A stretch of DNA of 36,569 nucleotides from Xanthobacteraceae bacterium (GCA_009694215.1 SHVN01000020.1:1-36569), one strand, 5' to 3'. Counted from the stretch's first letter, positions 1-8,597 are shown. A program made the numbers and translations. Notes: generated by a model not told the origin, from the letters alone.

Positions 1-35
1 TCCTCACCATGAGGCCCGATTGTGTGGTTTCCTCT

Positions 36-944
36 TCAGTCGTTCTCTCTGGCCTTCTTGAGATGTTGCAGAACTTTTGCCCGCAGCGCCGCCTGCTGTT
101 CCGGCGACCACTTGCGGAAGCCCTCGCCGCTCTTAAAGCCGAGCTTACCCTCGGCGACGAGCCGCTCCAAATAGGGCGACGGGCCGGGCCGGTGATCGAT
201 GGCGGGCAGCACGGTCTTGTGGATCGCCAGCGTCAGATCGGTGCCGATCAGATCGGCGTTTTCCAGCGGCCCCAGCACGGCAATCCGCCGGCCGAACGCC
301 GCCTTGATGACCTTGTCCACCGTCTCGGCGTCGCAAATTCCATTCTCGACCAGCGAAATCGCCTCGCGCCACAAGGCATGTTGAAGTCGATTGCCGATGA
401 AGCCCGGCACGTCCTTCTTCACATGCGCAGGCATTTTCCCGGCGTCGGCGTGCAGCTTCATGGTGAAGTCAATCGCCGCCTGCGAGGTCCATTGCGTGCC
501 GATGACCTCGACCAGCGGCACCAGGAACGGCGGGTTCCACCAGTGCGTGCCGAGCGCGCGCGAGCGGTCGCGCAGCCCTTGCATAATCTCCGTGATCGGC
601 ATCACCGAGGTGTTGCTGGCGAGGATGGTGTCGGGCCGGACGTGCTGCTCGATCTCGCCGAAGATCTTCTGCTTCAGCGGCATATCTTCCAGCACGGCTT
701 CGACGACAAAATCCGCCTCGCGCACGCACTCGGCCATATCGGCGACCGGCCGCACGCGCTCGACCGCCTTCTCGTCGTCGCCGAGGTCGCGGAGGTTGCT
801 CTCGATCCGCTGCTTCACCGTGTCGAGGTTGGGCCTGTGCGAGTCCGTGATGGTGACGTCATGGCCGGCGAGCGCAAACACCTGCGCAATGCCGTGGCCC
901 ATGAGGCCCGAGCCGATGACGGCGATGCGCGCCTTTGCGGGCAT
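36..944 (-). CDS. 3-hydroxyacyl-CoA dehydrogenase family protein
   Basis: A 302-residue NAD-dependent dehydrogenase, expected to oxidise the 3-hydroxy group of an acyl-CoA or small hydroxy acid in the cytoplasm. The N-terminal Rossmann motif GSGLMG lies at residues 11-16. An ASNTS motif follows near 109-113, and the catalytic His is probably H134 in GTHWWNPP, with partner E146 in LVEV. The C-terminal helical domain carries GFIGNRLQHALWREA. Length is normal for the single-domain family. I chose the ATG at 944 because the Rossmann fold starts there; the open frame continues to 1646 but that part is antisense-like shadow of the SDR gene. It follows the SDR gene by 5 bases, so the two are probably co-transcribed. 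The WWNPP variant of the usual FFNP suggests a non-beta-oxidation substrate (inference). Confidence 0.9.
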   Translation of the reverse strand: MPAKARIAVIGSGLMGHGIAQVFALAGHDVTITDSHRPNLDTVKQRIESNLRDLGDDEKAVERVRPVADMAECVREADFVVEAVLEDMPLKQKIFGEIEQHVRPDTILASNTSVMPITEIMQGLRDRSRALGTHWWNPPFLVPLVEVIGTQWTSQAAIDFTMKLHADAGKMPAHVKKDVPGFIGNRLQHALWREAISLVENGICDAETVDKVIKAAFGRRIAVLGPLENADLIGTDLTLAIHKTVLPAIDHRPGPSPYLERLVAEGKLGFKSGEGFRKWSPEQQAALRAKVLQHLKKAREND

Positions 945-949
945 CTGCG

Positions 950-1756
950 TCAACCCGCCGTGTAGCCGCCGTCGGCGTAGAGGATGTGGCCGGTGTAGAA
1001 ATCCGAAGCCTTCGAGGCGAGGAACAGGAGCGGCCCCGCAAGGTCTTCCGGCTCGCCGAGGCGGCCCTTCGGGACGCGGGTGAGGAAGCCCGCGCGCACG
1101 GTCTTGCCGCGCTCGTCGTCGGCGAACATCCATTCGGTCAGCGGTGAGCGGAAGACGGTGGGCCCCAGCGCATTGACGGTGATGCCGGCGCCACCCCATT
1201 CGCAGCCGAGCGCCTTGGTGATACCGTCGATCGCCGACTTCGAGGCGCAATAGGCCGAGTAGCCGGCGGGGTGGCCGAGCAAGCCCCGTGCCGACGACAT
1301 GAGAACGACCTTGCCGCCTTTGCCCTGCTTCAGCATCTGCCGACCGGCGGCGCGTGCCATCAGCCACGACTGGGTGACGTTGGCGTCCATCACATCGAGG
1401 AAGTCGTCGGCCTTCTGATCGACGATCTTGGCTACCTTGTTCTGGCCGGATGCGACCACGAGGATGTCGAGACTCTTGAAGCGATCGACCGCCGCGTTGA
1501 CGATGGTGGCGCAATTCTCTTCCGAGTTCGGCCGCTTGGCGACGATGTGAACCTTGCCGCCGCCGAGCGCCTCGCACTCGGCCGCGATCTTCTTCAGGCC
1601 GACGGCGTTGTTGGCGCAGATCGTGACATTGGCGCCCGCGCCGCACAGGACCTTCGCGGCGAGCGCCCCGAACGCGCCAGTTGCGCCGGTGACGACGGCG
1701 GTCTTGCCTTTGACGCTGAACAGAGAGAGTGGGTCTTTCAGGAAGTCTTGGAACAT
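950..1756 (-). CDS. SDR family NAD(P)-dependent oxidoreductase
   Basis: A 268-residue classical short-chain dehydrogenase/reductase. The cofactor motif TGATGAFG is near residues 23-30, the catalytic Ser lies in VLMSSARG, and the YxxxK pair is present as YCASK. The C-terminal LYADGGYTAG ending is typical. The family reduces or oxidises carbonyl/alcohol groups with NAD(H) or NADP(H); the substrate cannot be read from sequence. The ATG at 1756 begins a 20-residue lead (MFQDFLKDPLSLFSVKGK) before the first strand, which is common in this subgroup. It lies immediately before the 3-hydroxyacyl-CoA dehydrogenase gene (5-base gap) and after a palindromic repeat that separates it from the cupin gene. 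Confidence 0.92.
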   Translation of the reverse strand: MFQDFLKDPLSLFSVKGKTAVVTGATGAFGALAAKVLCGAGANVTICANNAVGLKKIAAECEALGGGKVHIVAKRPNSEENCATIVNAAVDRFKSLDILVVASGQNKVAKIVDQKADDFLDVMDANVTQSWLMARAAGRQMLKQGKGGKVVLMSSARGLLGHPAGYSAYCASKSAIDGITKALGCEWGGAGITVNALGPTVFRSPLTEWMFADDERGKTVRAGFLTRVPKGRLGEPEDLAGPLLFLASKASDFYTGHILYADGGYTAG

Positions 1757-1780
1757 TGTTTCACCACTTGCTGGACTGTC

Positions 1781-1852
1781 ATGCCCGCGGAAACGGGCAT
1801 CCAGTAATCACAAACATTGGCGTTTACTGGATCGCCCGCTCGCGCGGGCGAT
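1781..1852. repeat. Intergenic compound palindrome, type A
   Basis: Three nested hairpins occupy the gap between the SDR and cupin genes. ATGCCCG at 1781-1787 pairs with CGGGCAT at 1794-1800. ATCCAGTAA at 1799-1807 pairs with TTACTGGAT at 1824-1832. ATCGCCCG at 1831-1838 pairs with CGGGCGAT at 1845-1852. All arms are perfect. The layout matches a mosaic repeat known to be frequent between genes in Bradyrhizobium and relatives (from memory). It may act as a transcript-end or mRNA-stability element. Confidence 0.85.
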
Positions 1853-1881
1853 AACACTGTACCGGTTGTTGGCCCGAACCA

Positions 1882-2229
1882 TCACGCGGGCGGCGCTGCG
1901 ACCGCGACCGCGACGAAGATGGTGCAGACGTCGTTGCCGCGATTGACGATCTCGCGACTCTCGTTGGGGCCGATGTAGCAGCTGTCGTTCTTCTTCAGCA
2001 CCGTCTCCTTGCCGCCGACGATCACGGTCAATTCGCCGGCCAGTACGTAATAGACCTTCTCCGGCGGCGAGGCATCGGGGCCCGCGCCGCCACCGGGGAG
2101 AAAGTGCGAAACCCCGGCGATCAGCGCCTTGGAGCCGCCCGCCTCTGCGCCGAACAGGCGCAAGGTCGAGCAGGCACGGTGGTTCGGCGCGACATATTCC
2201 TTCGCCTCGGAAAGCTTCTTGACGATCAT
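1882..2229 (-). CDS. Cupin domain-containing protein
   Basis: A 115-residue single-domain cupin. The beta-barrel core is visible as HFLPGGGAGPDASPPEKVYYVLAG followed by GELTVIVGG and CYIGPNESREIVNRG. The first cupin motif is G-x5-H-x-H-type in metal cupins, but here the metal His positions are not obvious (SPPEKVYYVL), so metal binding is uncertain. The ATG at 2229 overlaps the TGA of the upstream cyclase gene by 4 bases (ATGA), implying translational coupling and a shared job with the cyclase. Larger open frames reaching 2475 in this region are shadows. Possible roles are an auxiliary isomerase or a ligand-binding protein; no specific function can be assigned. Confidence 0.85.
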   Translation of the reverse strand: MIVKKLSEAKEYVAPNHRACSTLRLFGAEAGGSKALIAGVSHFLPGGGAGPDASPPEKVYYVLAGELTVIVGGKETVLKKNDSCYIGPNESREIVNRGNDVCTIFVAVAVAAPPA

Positions 2230-3071
2230 TTGAACTTCGCTCCCTTTTCGATCCGGTAGCTGCCCTTGGGGTCGACGATGGCGACGAGCCGGATGATGCA
2301 GCCGTCGCCGCGATCCCAGTTCCACGGAAAGAACGCGAAGGTGCAGCGGCGCCCGGTGACCTTGTCGAGATCGCCGCCGACGTTCTCGATGCCGAGGATG
2401 CCGTTCTTGAACAGGATGCGGTGCACCGGCTCCCATTCCGGAAAATCGTCCTTCCAGTCGCGGCCACCGGACCATTCCTTGTATTCCTCGGCGAGATGCG
2501 GATGCAGCGGCCCGTTGCGCTGCGGACCTATGGCCGTCGCGAGAGGGTGGTCATTGGCCTGGGTGTCGTGGCCGACTACCTTGACCTTCTTCTCGACGAA
2601 CCACTCGCCGGCCGACTTCACGAAGCCCGGCGAGCGGCAGAAATAATCCTCGCTGTCCTCGTACTGATGGTGCCAGCCGGTGTTGACCAGCACCACGTCG
2701 CGCGGCCGCACCACCTTGCCGGCGGCCTTTTCGAGATCGTCGTAGGTGATCGGCTCCCACTTCTTCTTCGGGATCGAAATGACGATGCCCGAGCCGAAGA
2801 AATGCGGCAGCGGCACCTCGTCGATGAAGGGCGTGCCCTGGATGACGTGGGCCGGCGCGTCGATGTGGGTGGTGTTGTGCATCGAGGTTGTGATGCGCTG
2901 CGACAACACGCCCGACTTCGCCATGTAATGGATACGCTCGATCTTGACGTCTTCGAAATAGGGCCAGTTCGGGGACTGATAACCGAAACGATGCGACAGG
3001 TTGTAGAACTCCAGCCCCATCTCGTTCTTGAGGTTTTCTTCGAACATCACGCCACGAATCTTCTTCACCAC
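2226..3071 (-). CDS. Cyclase family protein (kynurenine-formamidase-like fold)
   Basis: A metal-dependent hydrolase of the cyclase/KynB fold, about 281 residues. The signature HNTTHIDAPAH matches the family motif HxGTHxDxPxH, which supplies the metal ligands; the usual Gly is Thr here. Known family members hydrolyse N-formylkynurenine, isatin or similar ring amides, and others act on cyclic esters. I chose the GTG at 3071 because GGGAG lies 8 bases upstream; an ATG at 3047 (MFEENLK) is the alternative and has no clear ribosome site. The open frame extends to 3407 but that would cross into the divergent amidohydrolase gene. The stop overlaps the cupin start. Confidence 0.88.
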   Translation of the reverse strand: MVKKIRGVMFEENLKNEMGLEFYNLSHRFGYQSPNWPYFEDVKIERIHYMAKSGVLSQRITTSMHNTTHIDAPAHVIQGTPFIDEVPLPHFFGSGIVISIPKKKWEPITYDDLEKAAGKVVRPRDVVLVNTGWHHQYEDSEDYFCRSPGFVKSAGEWFVEKKVKVVGHDTQANDHPLATAIGPQRNGPLHPHLAEEYKEWSGGRDWKDDFPEWEPVHRILFKNGILGIENVGGDLDKVTGRRCTFAFFPWNWDRGDGCIIRLVAIVDPKGSYRIEKGAKFK

Positions 3072-3090
3072 TTCTGCTTCTCCCTGAGCC

Positions 3091-3109
3091 GCCCACTGTT
3101 TCGGTGGGC
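3091..3109. promoter_or_regulatory. Palindrome in divergent promoter region
   Basis: GCCCAC at 3091-3096 and GTGGGC at 3104-3109 form a perfect 6-base inverted repeat with a 7-base spacer, in the 100-base gap between the divergent cyclase and amidohydrolase genes. Its position would suit an operator controlling both directions, but no regulator gene is in the window and a simple hairpin is equally possible. Confidence 0.4.
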
Positions 3110-3171
3110 ATGATATACAGGCCTGCCCAACTGCGCTACAGAACGCAAAATACAGAAGTCCGGGAGGACCA

Positions 3172-4128
3172 ATGGTCAAGAAGATCGCCCTTGAAGAGCA
3201 TTTCCTGTGCCCGGGCTTCATCGAATACTGGAATCCGACCGTGGCCGAGATGCCCGCCGCCAAGCGCGAGCGGCTGTTGAACCTCAACACCGACTTCGGC
3301 GAACAGCGGCTGGCCAGCATGGACAAGGCCGGGATCGAGCGCGCCGTGCTGGCGCTGGCCGGCCCGGGCGTGCAGGCCGAGCGCGACACCGCGACCGCGA
3401 TCCGCACCGCGAAAGCCGGTAACGACTACCTCGCCAAGGAAATCCAGAAGCAGCCGGATCGCTATTCCGGCTTCGCGCATCTGCCCATGCAGGACGCCAG
3501 GGCCGCGGCGGACGAGCTCACGCGCTGCGTCACACAATTGAAATTCTGCGGCGCCATGATCAACGGCCACACCAACGGGCAGTATCTCGATCATCCGTCG
3601 CTGTCGCCGTTCTGGGAGCGCGCCGAAGCGCTGGGCACCCTGATCTACATCCATCCGACCGATCCGGTGACGGTCGCACCGGTGCTGCAGGGCCATCCGG
3701 GGCTGCGCCGCGCCACCTGGGAGTGGACCTTCGAAACGGGCTCGCACGCGCTGCGGCTCGTGTTCGGCGGCGTGTTCGACCGCTTTCCCAAGGCGCGGCT
3801 CGGCCTCGGCCACATGGGCGAGACGCTGCCGTTCCTGCTGTGGCGCTTCGACAGCCGCACCGGGCCGGATTTCTACAACGTGGGGCTAAAGAACCCGGTG
3901 TCGCACTACATCAAGTCTAACATCGAAATCACCACCTCGGGCATGTGCTCGGCGGAGCCGCTCAACTGCGCGATCGCGGCGCTCGGCCACGAACGCATCA
4001 TGTTCTCAGCCGACTATCCGTTCGAGCGGGCGGAAGAGGCCGGCCATTGGCTCGACACCGAGAAGCTCGACGAGACGGTTCGCGCCGACATCGCCTACAA
4101 CAACGCCATGAAGCTGCTTAAGCTGTAA
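3172..4128 (+). CDS. Amidohydrolase family decarboxylase (gamma-resorcylate decarboxylase-like)
   Basis: A 318-residue member of amidohydrolase family 2 (ACMSD superfamily). The metal ligands known in gamma-resorcylate decarboxylase can be placed: E8 and H10 in ALEEHF, H161 in YIHPTDP and D281 in FSADYPFE. H214 in GHMGE is also conserved. The whole sequence follows the pattern of 2,6-/2,3-dihydroxybenzoate decarboxylases, so non-oxidative decarboxylation of a hydroxy-aromatic acid is the likely reaction; hydrolysis is the main alternative. GGAGG at 3163-3167 sits 4 bases before the ATG. It is divergent from the cyclase gene and followed 3 bases later by a 70-residue gene. Confidence 0.92.
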   Translation: MVKKIALEEHFLCPGFIEYWNPTVAEMPAAKRERLLNLNTDFGEQRLASMDKAGIERAVLALAGPGVQAERDTATAIRTAKAGNDYLAKEIQKQPDRYSGFAHLPMQDARAAADELTRCVTQLKFCGAMINGHTNGQYLDHPSLSPFWERAEALGTLIYIHPTDPVTVAPVLQGHPGLRRATWEWTFETGSHALRLVFGGVFDRFPKARLGLGHMGETLPFLLWRFDSRTGPDFYNVGLKNPVSHYIKSNIEITTSGMCSAEPLNCAIAALGHERIMFSADYPFERAEEAGHWLDTEKLDETVRADIAYNNAMKLLKL

Positions 4129-4131
4129 GGA

Positions 4132-4344
4132 ATGGCCAAAGAACCGGAACAGCAGATTTTTGCCGGCGACCAGTCGCTGCACGACCTGTTCACCCAGCAG
4201 GCGCGTGAAGTGCTGGAGGCGTCCGATCTGGACGAGGAGTCCAAGCAGGCCATCCTCGTGGCGCTGAATTGCCCCTGCTGCGGTGCCGGCGGGATGAACT
4301 ACACCGCGAAGCTCAACCGCAAAAAGCCCGGCCCGGTCATTTGA
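4132..4344 (+). CDS. 70-residue Cys-cluster protein of unknown function
   Basis: A small cytoplasmic protein of 70 residues. Residues 1-45 look like acidic amphipathic helices. They are followed by NCPCCGAGG with cysteines at 47, 49 and 50, and a basic tail (KLNRKKPGPVI). Three close cysteines could bind a metal or an iron-sulfur centre, perhaps as a dimer. The ATG is 3 bases after the stop of the decarboxylase gene, so the two are likely translated together. The stop overlaps the convergent RidA gene by 8 bases. I do not recognise the family. Placement and codon use support a real gene. Confidence 0.7.
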   Translation: MAKEPEQQIFAGDQSLHDLFTQQAREVLEASDLDEESKQAILVALNCPCCGAGGMNYTAKLNRKKPGPVI

Positions 4345-4720
4345 CTGCGACGGCTTCCACTTCGATCTTGAAGCCGTAGTGCAGTTGCGGCACCGGCACG
4401 ACGCAACGGGCCGGGCGCGCGGCCCCCGCCCATTTCGCATAGAGCGCGTTGAACGCCGGCCAGTCGCCGATGTCGGTGACATAGACGCGCACCTGCATCA
4501 GCTTGTCGATGGAGCTGCCCGCGCCTTTCAGCGCGTACGCAACATTTTCGAGCACCTGCTGCGCCTGCCGCTCGAAGGGCGCTTCGTTGAGCTTCTTGCC
4601 GTCGGGCGCGATCGGCAGTTCGCCGGAAACAAAGACGAAGCCGTTGGCGGTGACCGCATGGCTGTAGTGGCCGCCCGGAGGCGCCATGGTCGTGGGATTG
4701 GTTTGCGTAACGTCAGCCAT
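4337..4720 (-). CDS. RidA family protein (YjgF/YER057c/UK114)
   Basis: A 127-residue RidA-fold protein. The family forms trimers that hydrolyse reactive enamine/imine intermediates (for example 2-aminoacrylate) to ketoacids plus ammonia. Visible family features are GHYSHAV near the N-terminus, FVSGELPIAPDG, RVYVTDIGDW and the ARxxVPVPQL segment whose Arg normally binds the substrate carboxylate. The start at 4720 has the normal family length. It is the last gene of the minus-strand HyuA/HyuB train, 11 bases after hyuB, which suggests handling of an unstable enamine or imine released by ring or amide opening (inference). It could equally be a general housekeeping deaminase. Confidence 0.92.
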   Translation of the reverse strand: MADVTQTNPTTMAPPGGHYSHAVTANGFVFVSGELPIAPDGKKLNEAPFERQAQQVLENVAYALKGAGSSIDKLMQVRVYVTDIGDWPAFNALYAKWAGAARPARCVVPVPQLHYGFKIEVEAVAVK

Positions 4721-4731
4721 CGAATGTCTCC

Positions 4732-6507
4732 CTATTTTGCCGCGCGCAGCCTGTCGGTCGCCGCCTGGTCGACCGCGAATGTTTCCGGGTCCACCACCAC
4801 GCCGTACAATTCCGCCGCGGCCGTCACCGATACATAGCCCTGCCGGACGTCCTCGCGCACGTCCCCGGCCGGCCGCTCGAACGCCGCGCCGTAGCCGCCG
4901 CCGCCGCCCGATGAGATGCGGTGCGCGTCGCCGGGCTTGAGATTGGCCACCAGCACCTTGGCGTTGGGGAAATCGTCCTTCCACTCGCCGCCGAGCCGGA
5001 ACGCCACCCTATTGCCGGTGCCGTCGCCCGCGCCGTCAAGGCCCCAAGGCCTACAATGCGCGCGATCCGTCTGCGTGTTGAAGGTGACCGGCGTGAGCGC
5101 GCGGGTCGTGCGGGCGATGCCGAGCCCGCCGCGATAGCGCCCGGCGCCGCCGGAGTCGGGGATCAGTTCGTAGCGCTCGACCAGGATCGGGAATTTCGCT
5201 TCGGCCTGCTCATTCGGGCCGTTGTGAGTGTCGCCGTCGTTGAGGCACACCGTCGCCGACACGCCGTCCTCGGTCTTCTTCGCGCCCCAGCCGCCGCCAA
5301 GCGGGCCGAAGGTGCCGATGAAGAACTCCGACGACTTCGGATTGAAGCCGTGAAAGCTCGGCGCCAGGAGGTCGGCATGATGGCCGGCGATGACGCGATC
5401 GGGGATAGCCGGCTGCAGCGCCTTGAAGATGGTGTCGACGATGGTCATCGGGAACGTCATCCACCAGCGCATCGGCGCCGGCCGCACCGCGCTGATGATG
5501 CGGCCGGGCGGAGCGATGACCTTGAGGCTGCGGAACGCGCCGTCGTTGATCGGATAATCGGTCGGCGAGGTGACGCACTTGTGCGCCACCTGGGCGCAGG
5601 CGTAGCCCGTGGTGATCCCGGAGTTGTAGAAGCCGCGCACCTGTTTCGACACGTCGGTGAGGTCGATGGTCATCTCGTCGCCCTTGACCGTGACCTTCAC
5701 CTTGATCGGCACCTTCTTGCCGATGTCGACGCCGTCGTCGTCCATGTAGGACTCGGCCTCGTACACGCCGTCGGGAATGGTTTTGGTGCGGGCGCGGGCC
5801 GCGACATCGGCGCGGTCGAAGATCTGCTGGATCGACGCATCCACCGCGGCGCGGCCGTAGCGGTCGAGCAGTTCGAGGAAGCGCCGCTCGCCGGTCTTCA
5901 CCGCGGTGACCTGGGCGCGCAGGTCGCCGATGGCGCGCGGCGGCAGGCGCACGTTCTGACGGATGATGTCGACCAGCGTGTCGTTGACCTTGCCCTGGTC
6001 CTGGTACTTCAGGATCGGGCATTGCAGCCCTTCCGAATAGATGTCCGTGGTCATGCCGCCGAGCACGCCGCCGACGTCGAGCCAGTGCGCCATGCAGCAG
6101 GAGAAGCCGGCGAGCTTGCCCTTGTGGAAGATCGGCAGGGTGAAGGTGAAGTGATTGAGATGGCTGCCGGTGATGTAGGAATCGTTGGTGACGTAGATGT
6201 CGTCCGGCCTGATGTTCTTGTATCCGAAATGGCGGATCTTGGCCTTCACCGTCTCCGCCATGCCGCGGATGAACATCGGCAGGCCGATGCCGATCGAGAC
6301 CGTCTCCCCCTCCGGCGTGAACAAGCCGGTGGTGAAATCCAGCGCCTCGTAGATGATCATGTTGTAGGCCGTGCGCATGAGGTTGGTCTTCATTTCCTCA
6401 GTCACGGCGATGATGCCGTTGCGCACGATCTCGGCTACCACCGGATCGAGTTTGGTCTTCTTCCTGGCTGACTGCTTGCCCGTCTTCCTGGCTGCTTTCT
6501 TCGCCAT
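4732..6507 (-). CDS. hyuB: Hydantoinase B/oxoprolinase family protein
   Basis: A 591-residue HyuB-type subunit. The N-terminus is rich in Lys/Arg (9 of the first 20 residues), followed by the family start LDPVVAEIVRNGI and the block MRTAYNMIIYEALD. The middle holds SHLNHFTFTLPIFHKGK and GGVLGGM. The C-terminus carries the typical GGGGGYG followed by the ...DPETFAVD ending. With HyuA it forms ATP-dependent enzymes that open lactams/imides (hydantoinase, oxoprolinase, caprolactamase) or carboxylate ketones (acetone/acetophenone carboxylase type); which of these applies cannot be told. The ATG at 6507 shares one base with the hyuA stop and has GGAG 7 bases upstream; a GTG at 6510 has worse spacing. 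Confidence 0.93.
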   Translation of the reverse strand: MAKKAARKTGKQSARKKTKLDPVVAEIVRNGIIAVTEEMKTNLMRTAYNMIIYEALDFTTGLFTPEGETVSIGIGLPMFIRGMAETVKAKIRHFGYKNIRPDDIYVTNDSYITGSHLNHFTFTLPIFHKGKLAGFSCCMAHWLDVGGVLGGMTTDIYSEGLQCPILKYQDQGKVNDTLVDIIRQNVRLPPRAIGDLRAQVTAVKTGERRFLELLDRYGRAAVDASIQQIFDRADVAARARTKTIPDGVYEAESYMDDDGVDIGKKVPIKVKVTVKGDEMTIDLTDVSKQVRGFYNSGITTGYACAQVAHKCVTSPTDYPINDGAFRSLKVIAPPGRIISAVRPAPMRWWMTFPMTIVDTIFKALQPAIPDRVIAGHHADLLAPSFHGFNPKSSEFFIGTFGPLGGGWGAKKTEDGVSATVCLNDGDTHNGPNEQAEAKFPILVERYELIPDSGGAGRYRGGLGIARTTRALTPVTFNTQTDRAHCRPWGLDGAGDGTGNRVAFRLGGEWKDDFPNAKVLVANLKPGDAHRISSGGGGGYGAAFERPAGDVREDVRQGYVSVTAAAELYGVVVDPETFAVDQAATDRLRAAK

Positions 6508-8597
6508 CACTTCGCTCCCGCCACCGCGATCACCAGGTTACCGTAGGCATCCACCGTCATGCGGTCCCGCGGCATCAGCACCGTGGTCGAGGCGTGCTCC
6601 TCGATCAGCGCAGGCCCGTTGATCCTGTTGCCCGCCAGCAATTCCGCGCGCTTATAGGTCGGCGCGCTGCGGAACTTTCCGTCAAACGACACCGGACGCT
6701 TGCCCGCGAGGGCCGATTTCGGCGGCGCGCTGCCGCCCTTTCCGATCTTCTCCTGCCGCGGCTTCTTCATCAGGCCGGCGACGGTAACGCGCAGGCTTAC
6801 GACCTCCGCGCGTTCCAATGGCGCCGAAGTGCCGTAGCGCAACAGGTGCATGTCGTCGAAGTGCTGCTTGATCGCCTTGCGGTCCTGCTTCTGAAATACA
6901 CGCATCGGCAGATCCACAGTGACCGGGTGCTCCTGGCCGACATAGCGCATGTCGAACGCGCGCTTGACCGTGATCTTGTGCGGCTTGACCGACGTCGCCG
7001 CGATGGCATCGCGGCCCTGCTTCTCCAGGTCCCTGAACACCGTCTCGATGTCATCGAACGGCGCATCGGCAAGCTGCATCAGATGGGTGCGCACGTAGTC
7101 GTAGCGCAGGTCCGAGAACAGCATGCCGAAGGCCGAGAACACGCCCGGCGCGCCGGGGACGATGACGTTGCGAATGCCGATCTCGCGGGCGACCGCGACC
7201 GCGTGCAGCGGCCCCGCGCCGCCGTAAGCGACCAGCACGAAATCGCCGGCGTCAAGTCCGCGCTCAGTGGTGACGCCCTTCACCGCATAGGACATGGCGG
7301 TCGCGGCAATGCGCAGGATGCCGTCGGCGGCCTCAGTCGCGCTCATGCCGAGCGGCTTGCCGACCTTGGCGAGCGCCCGCTCCGCGGCCTTCACGTCGAG
7401 CTTCATCTCGCCGCCGAGGAAGCGGTCGGCGCCGAGCCGGCCGAGCACCAAGTTGGCGTCGGTCACGGTCGGCTCCTCGCCGCCGAGGCCGTAGCAGGCC
7501 GGACCCGGCTGCGCGCCGGCGCTCTGCGGGCCCACGCGCAACGCGCCGTCATCCACCCGTGCGATCGAGCCGCCGCCGGTGCCGACCTCGAAAATGTCCA
7601 TCATGGCGATCTGCACCGGCAGCGCCTGGTCGTAACCGCCGATCAGCGCGGCGCCCGTGCTCAGCGCCTCGCCCCTGTAGATGACGCCTGCTTTCGCCGT
7701 GGTTCCGCCCATGTCGAAGGCGATGGCGTTCTTGATGCCGAGCGTGTAGCAGAGCGCCTGGGTGCCGATCACGCCCGCCGCCGGCCCCGATTCCAGCATG
7801 CGCACGCATTGGTTCTGCGCCTGCCCGCTCTCGTAGAGCCCGCCGGTCGATTGCACGATCAGGAACGAGCCGTGGAAGCCAGACTTGCGGATATGTTCGT
7901 CGATCTCGCCGACATATTGCCGTACCTTCGGCCCGATATAGGCGTTGGCGGCGACCGTCGAGCAGCGCTCGAACTCGCGGTACTCCTGCGAGAGTTCATG
8001 TGAGGCTGACACGAACATGCCGGGATGGCGCTTGCTCAACAGCTCCTTGGCGCGTGCCTCGTGCGCGCCGTTGGCGTAGCAGTTGATGAACATGATGGCG
8101 GTCGCTTCGATGCCGAGCTTTTCCAGCTTGTCGCTCAGCGCAGCCAGGCCCTCCTCGTCGAGCGGCGTCACCACCTCGCCGTCGGCGCGCACGCGCTCCT
8201 TCACCTCGAAGCACAGCGCCCGCTCGATCAGCGGCTTGTGTTTCTGGAAATAGAGGTTGTACGCGTCGGGCCGGTTGATGCGGCCGATCTCGTAGACGTC
8301 GCGGAAGCCTTCGGTGGTCACCAGCGCGGTCTTCGCTCCGGTGCGCTCCAGCATGGTGTTGATGGCGACTGTCGAGCCGTGCAGGAACAGGCTCGCGGAG
8401 GCATAGTCGCTGCCGGCCTTTTCGACGCCGCTCGATATGCCGTCGACCAGACGGTCCGGCGTCGACAAAGCCTTGCCGAAGGTGAGCCGCCCGGTCTTGT
8501 CGTCGAACACCGCGATGTCGGTGAAGGTGCCACCGATGTCGGCGGCGAGCCGGATGTTGGCGCCGTTGCCGGCGCGTGGGGTCTTGCGAACTGCCAT
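6507..8597 (-). CDS. hyuA: Hydantoinase A/oxoprolinase family protein
   Basis: A 696-residue HyuA-type subunit of the ASKHA ATPase fold. The phosphate-binding motif DIGGTFTD occupies residues 20-27, HGSTVAINTMLERTGAKTAL follows, and a second nucleotide-binding block FDMGGTTAK is in the middle. The C-terminal domain contains GPALIEEHASTTVLMP. In the family this subunit phosphorylates the carbonyl/lactam or the CO2 donor, and HyuB completes the reaction. The ATG at 8597 begins 13 residues before the beta strand; the frame continues upstream to 8687 but lacks similarity and enters the Bug gene. TGA overlaps the hyuB ATG (TGATG), so the two subunits are probably made in equal amounts. Confidence 0.94.
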   Translation of the reverse strand: MAVRKTPRAGNGANIRLAADIGGTFTDIAVFDDKTGRLTFGKALSTPDRLVDGISSGVEKAGSDYASASLFLHGSTVAINTMLERTGAKTALVTTEGFRDVYEIGRINRPDAYNLYFQKHKPLIERALCFEVKERVRADGEVVTPLDEEGLAALSDKLEKLGIEATAIMFINCYANGAHEARAKELLSKRHPGMFVSASHELSQEYREFERCSTVAANAYIGPKVRQYVGEIDEHIRKSGFHGSFLIVQSTGGLYESGQAQNQCVRMLESGPAAGVIGTQALCYTLGIKNAIAFDMGGTTAKAGVIYRGEALSTGAALIGGYDQALPVQIAMMDIFEVGTGGGSIARVDDGALRVGPQSAGAQPGPACYGLGGEEPTVTDANLVLGRLGADRFLGGEMKLDVKAAERALAKVGKPLGMSATEAADGILRIAATAMSYAVKGVTTERGLDAGDFVLVAYGGAGPLHAVAVAREIGIRNVIVPGAPGVFSAFGMLFSDLRYDYVRTHLMQLADAPFDDIETVFRDLEKQGRDAIAATSVKPHKITVKRAFDMRYVGQEHPVTVDLPMRVFQKQDRKAIKQHFDDMHLLRYGTSAPLERAEVVSLRVTVAGLMKKPRQEKIGKGGSAPPKSALAGKRPVSFDGKFRSAPTYKRAELLAGNRINGPALIEEHASTTVLMPRDRMTVDAYGNLVIAVAGAK

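Noticed and set aside
945-1646. N-terminal extension of the 3-hydroxyacyl-CoA dehydrogenase
   Set aside because: The frame is open but Arg/Gly-rich with no similarity, and it lies within the coding SDR gene on the same strand in another frame.
3072-3407. N-terminal extension of the cyclase
   Set aside because: It would overlap the start of the divergent amidohydrolase and cross its ribosome site and the promoter gap; the cyclase domain starts after 3071.
4921-6471. A 516-residue plus-strand protein antisense to hyuB
   Set aside because: Composition is Arg/Val/Asp-rich as expected from the complement of a GC-rich gene, with no recognisable domain.
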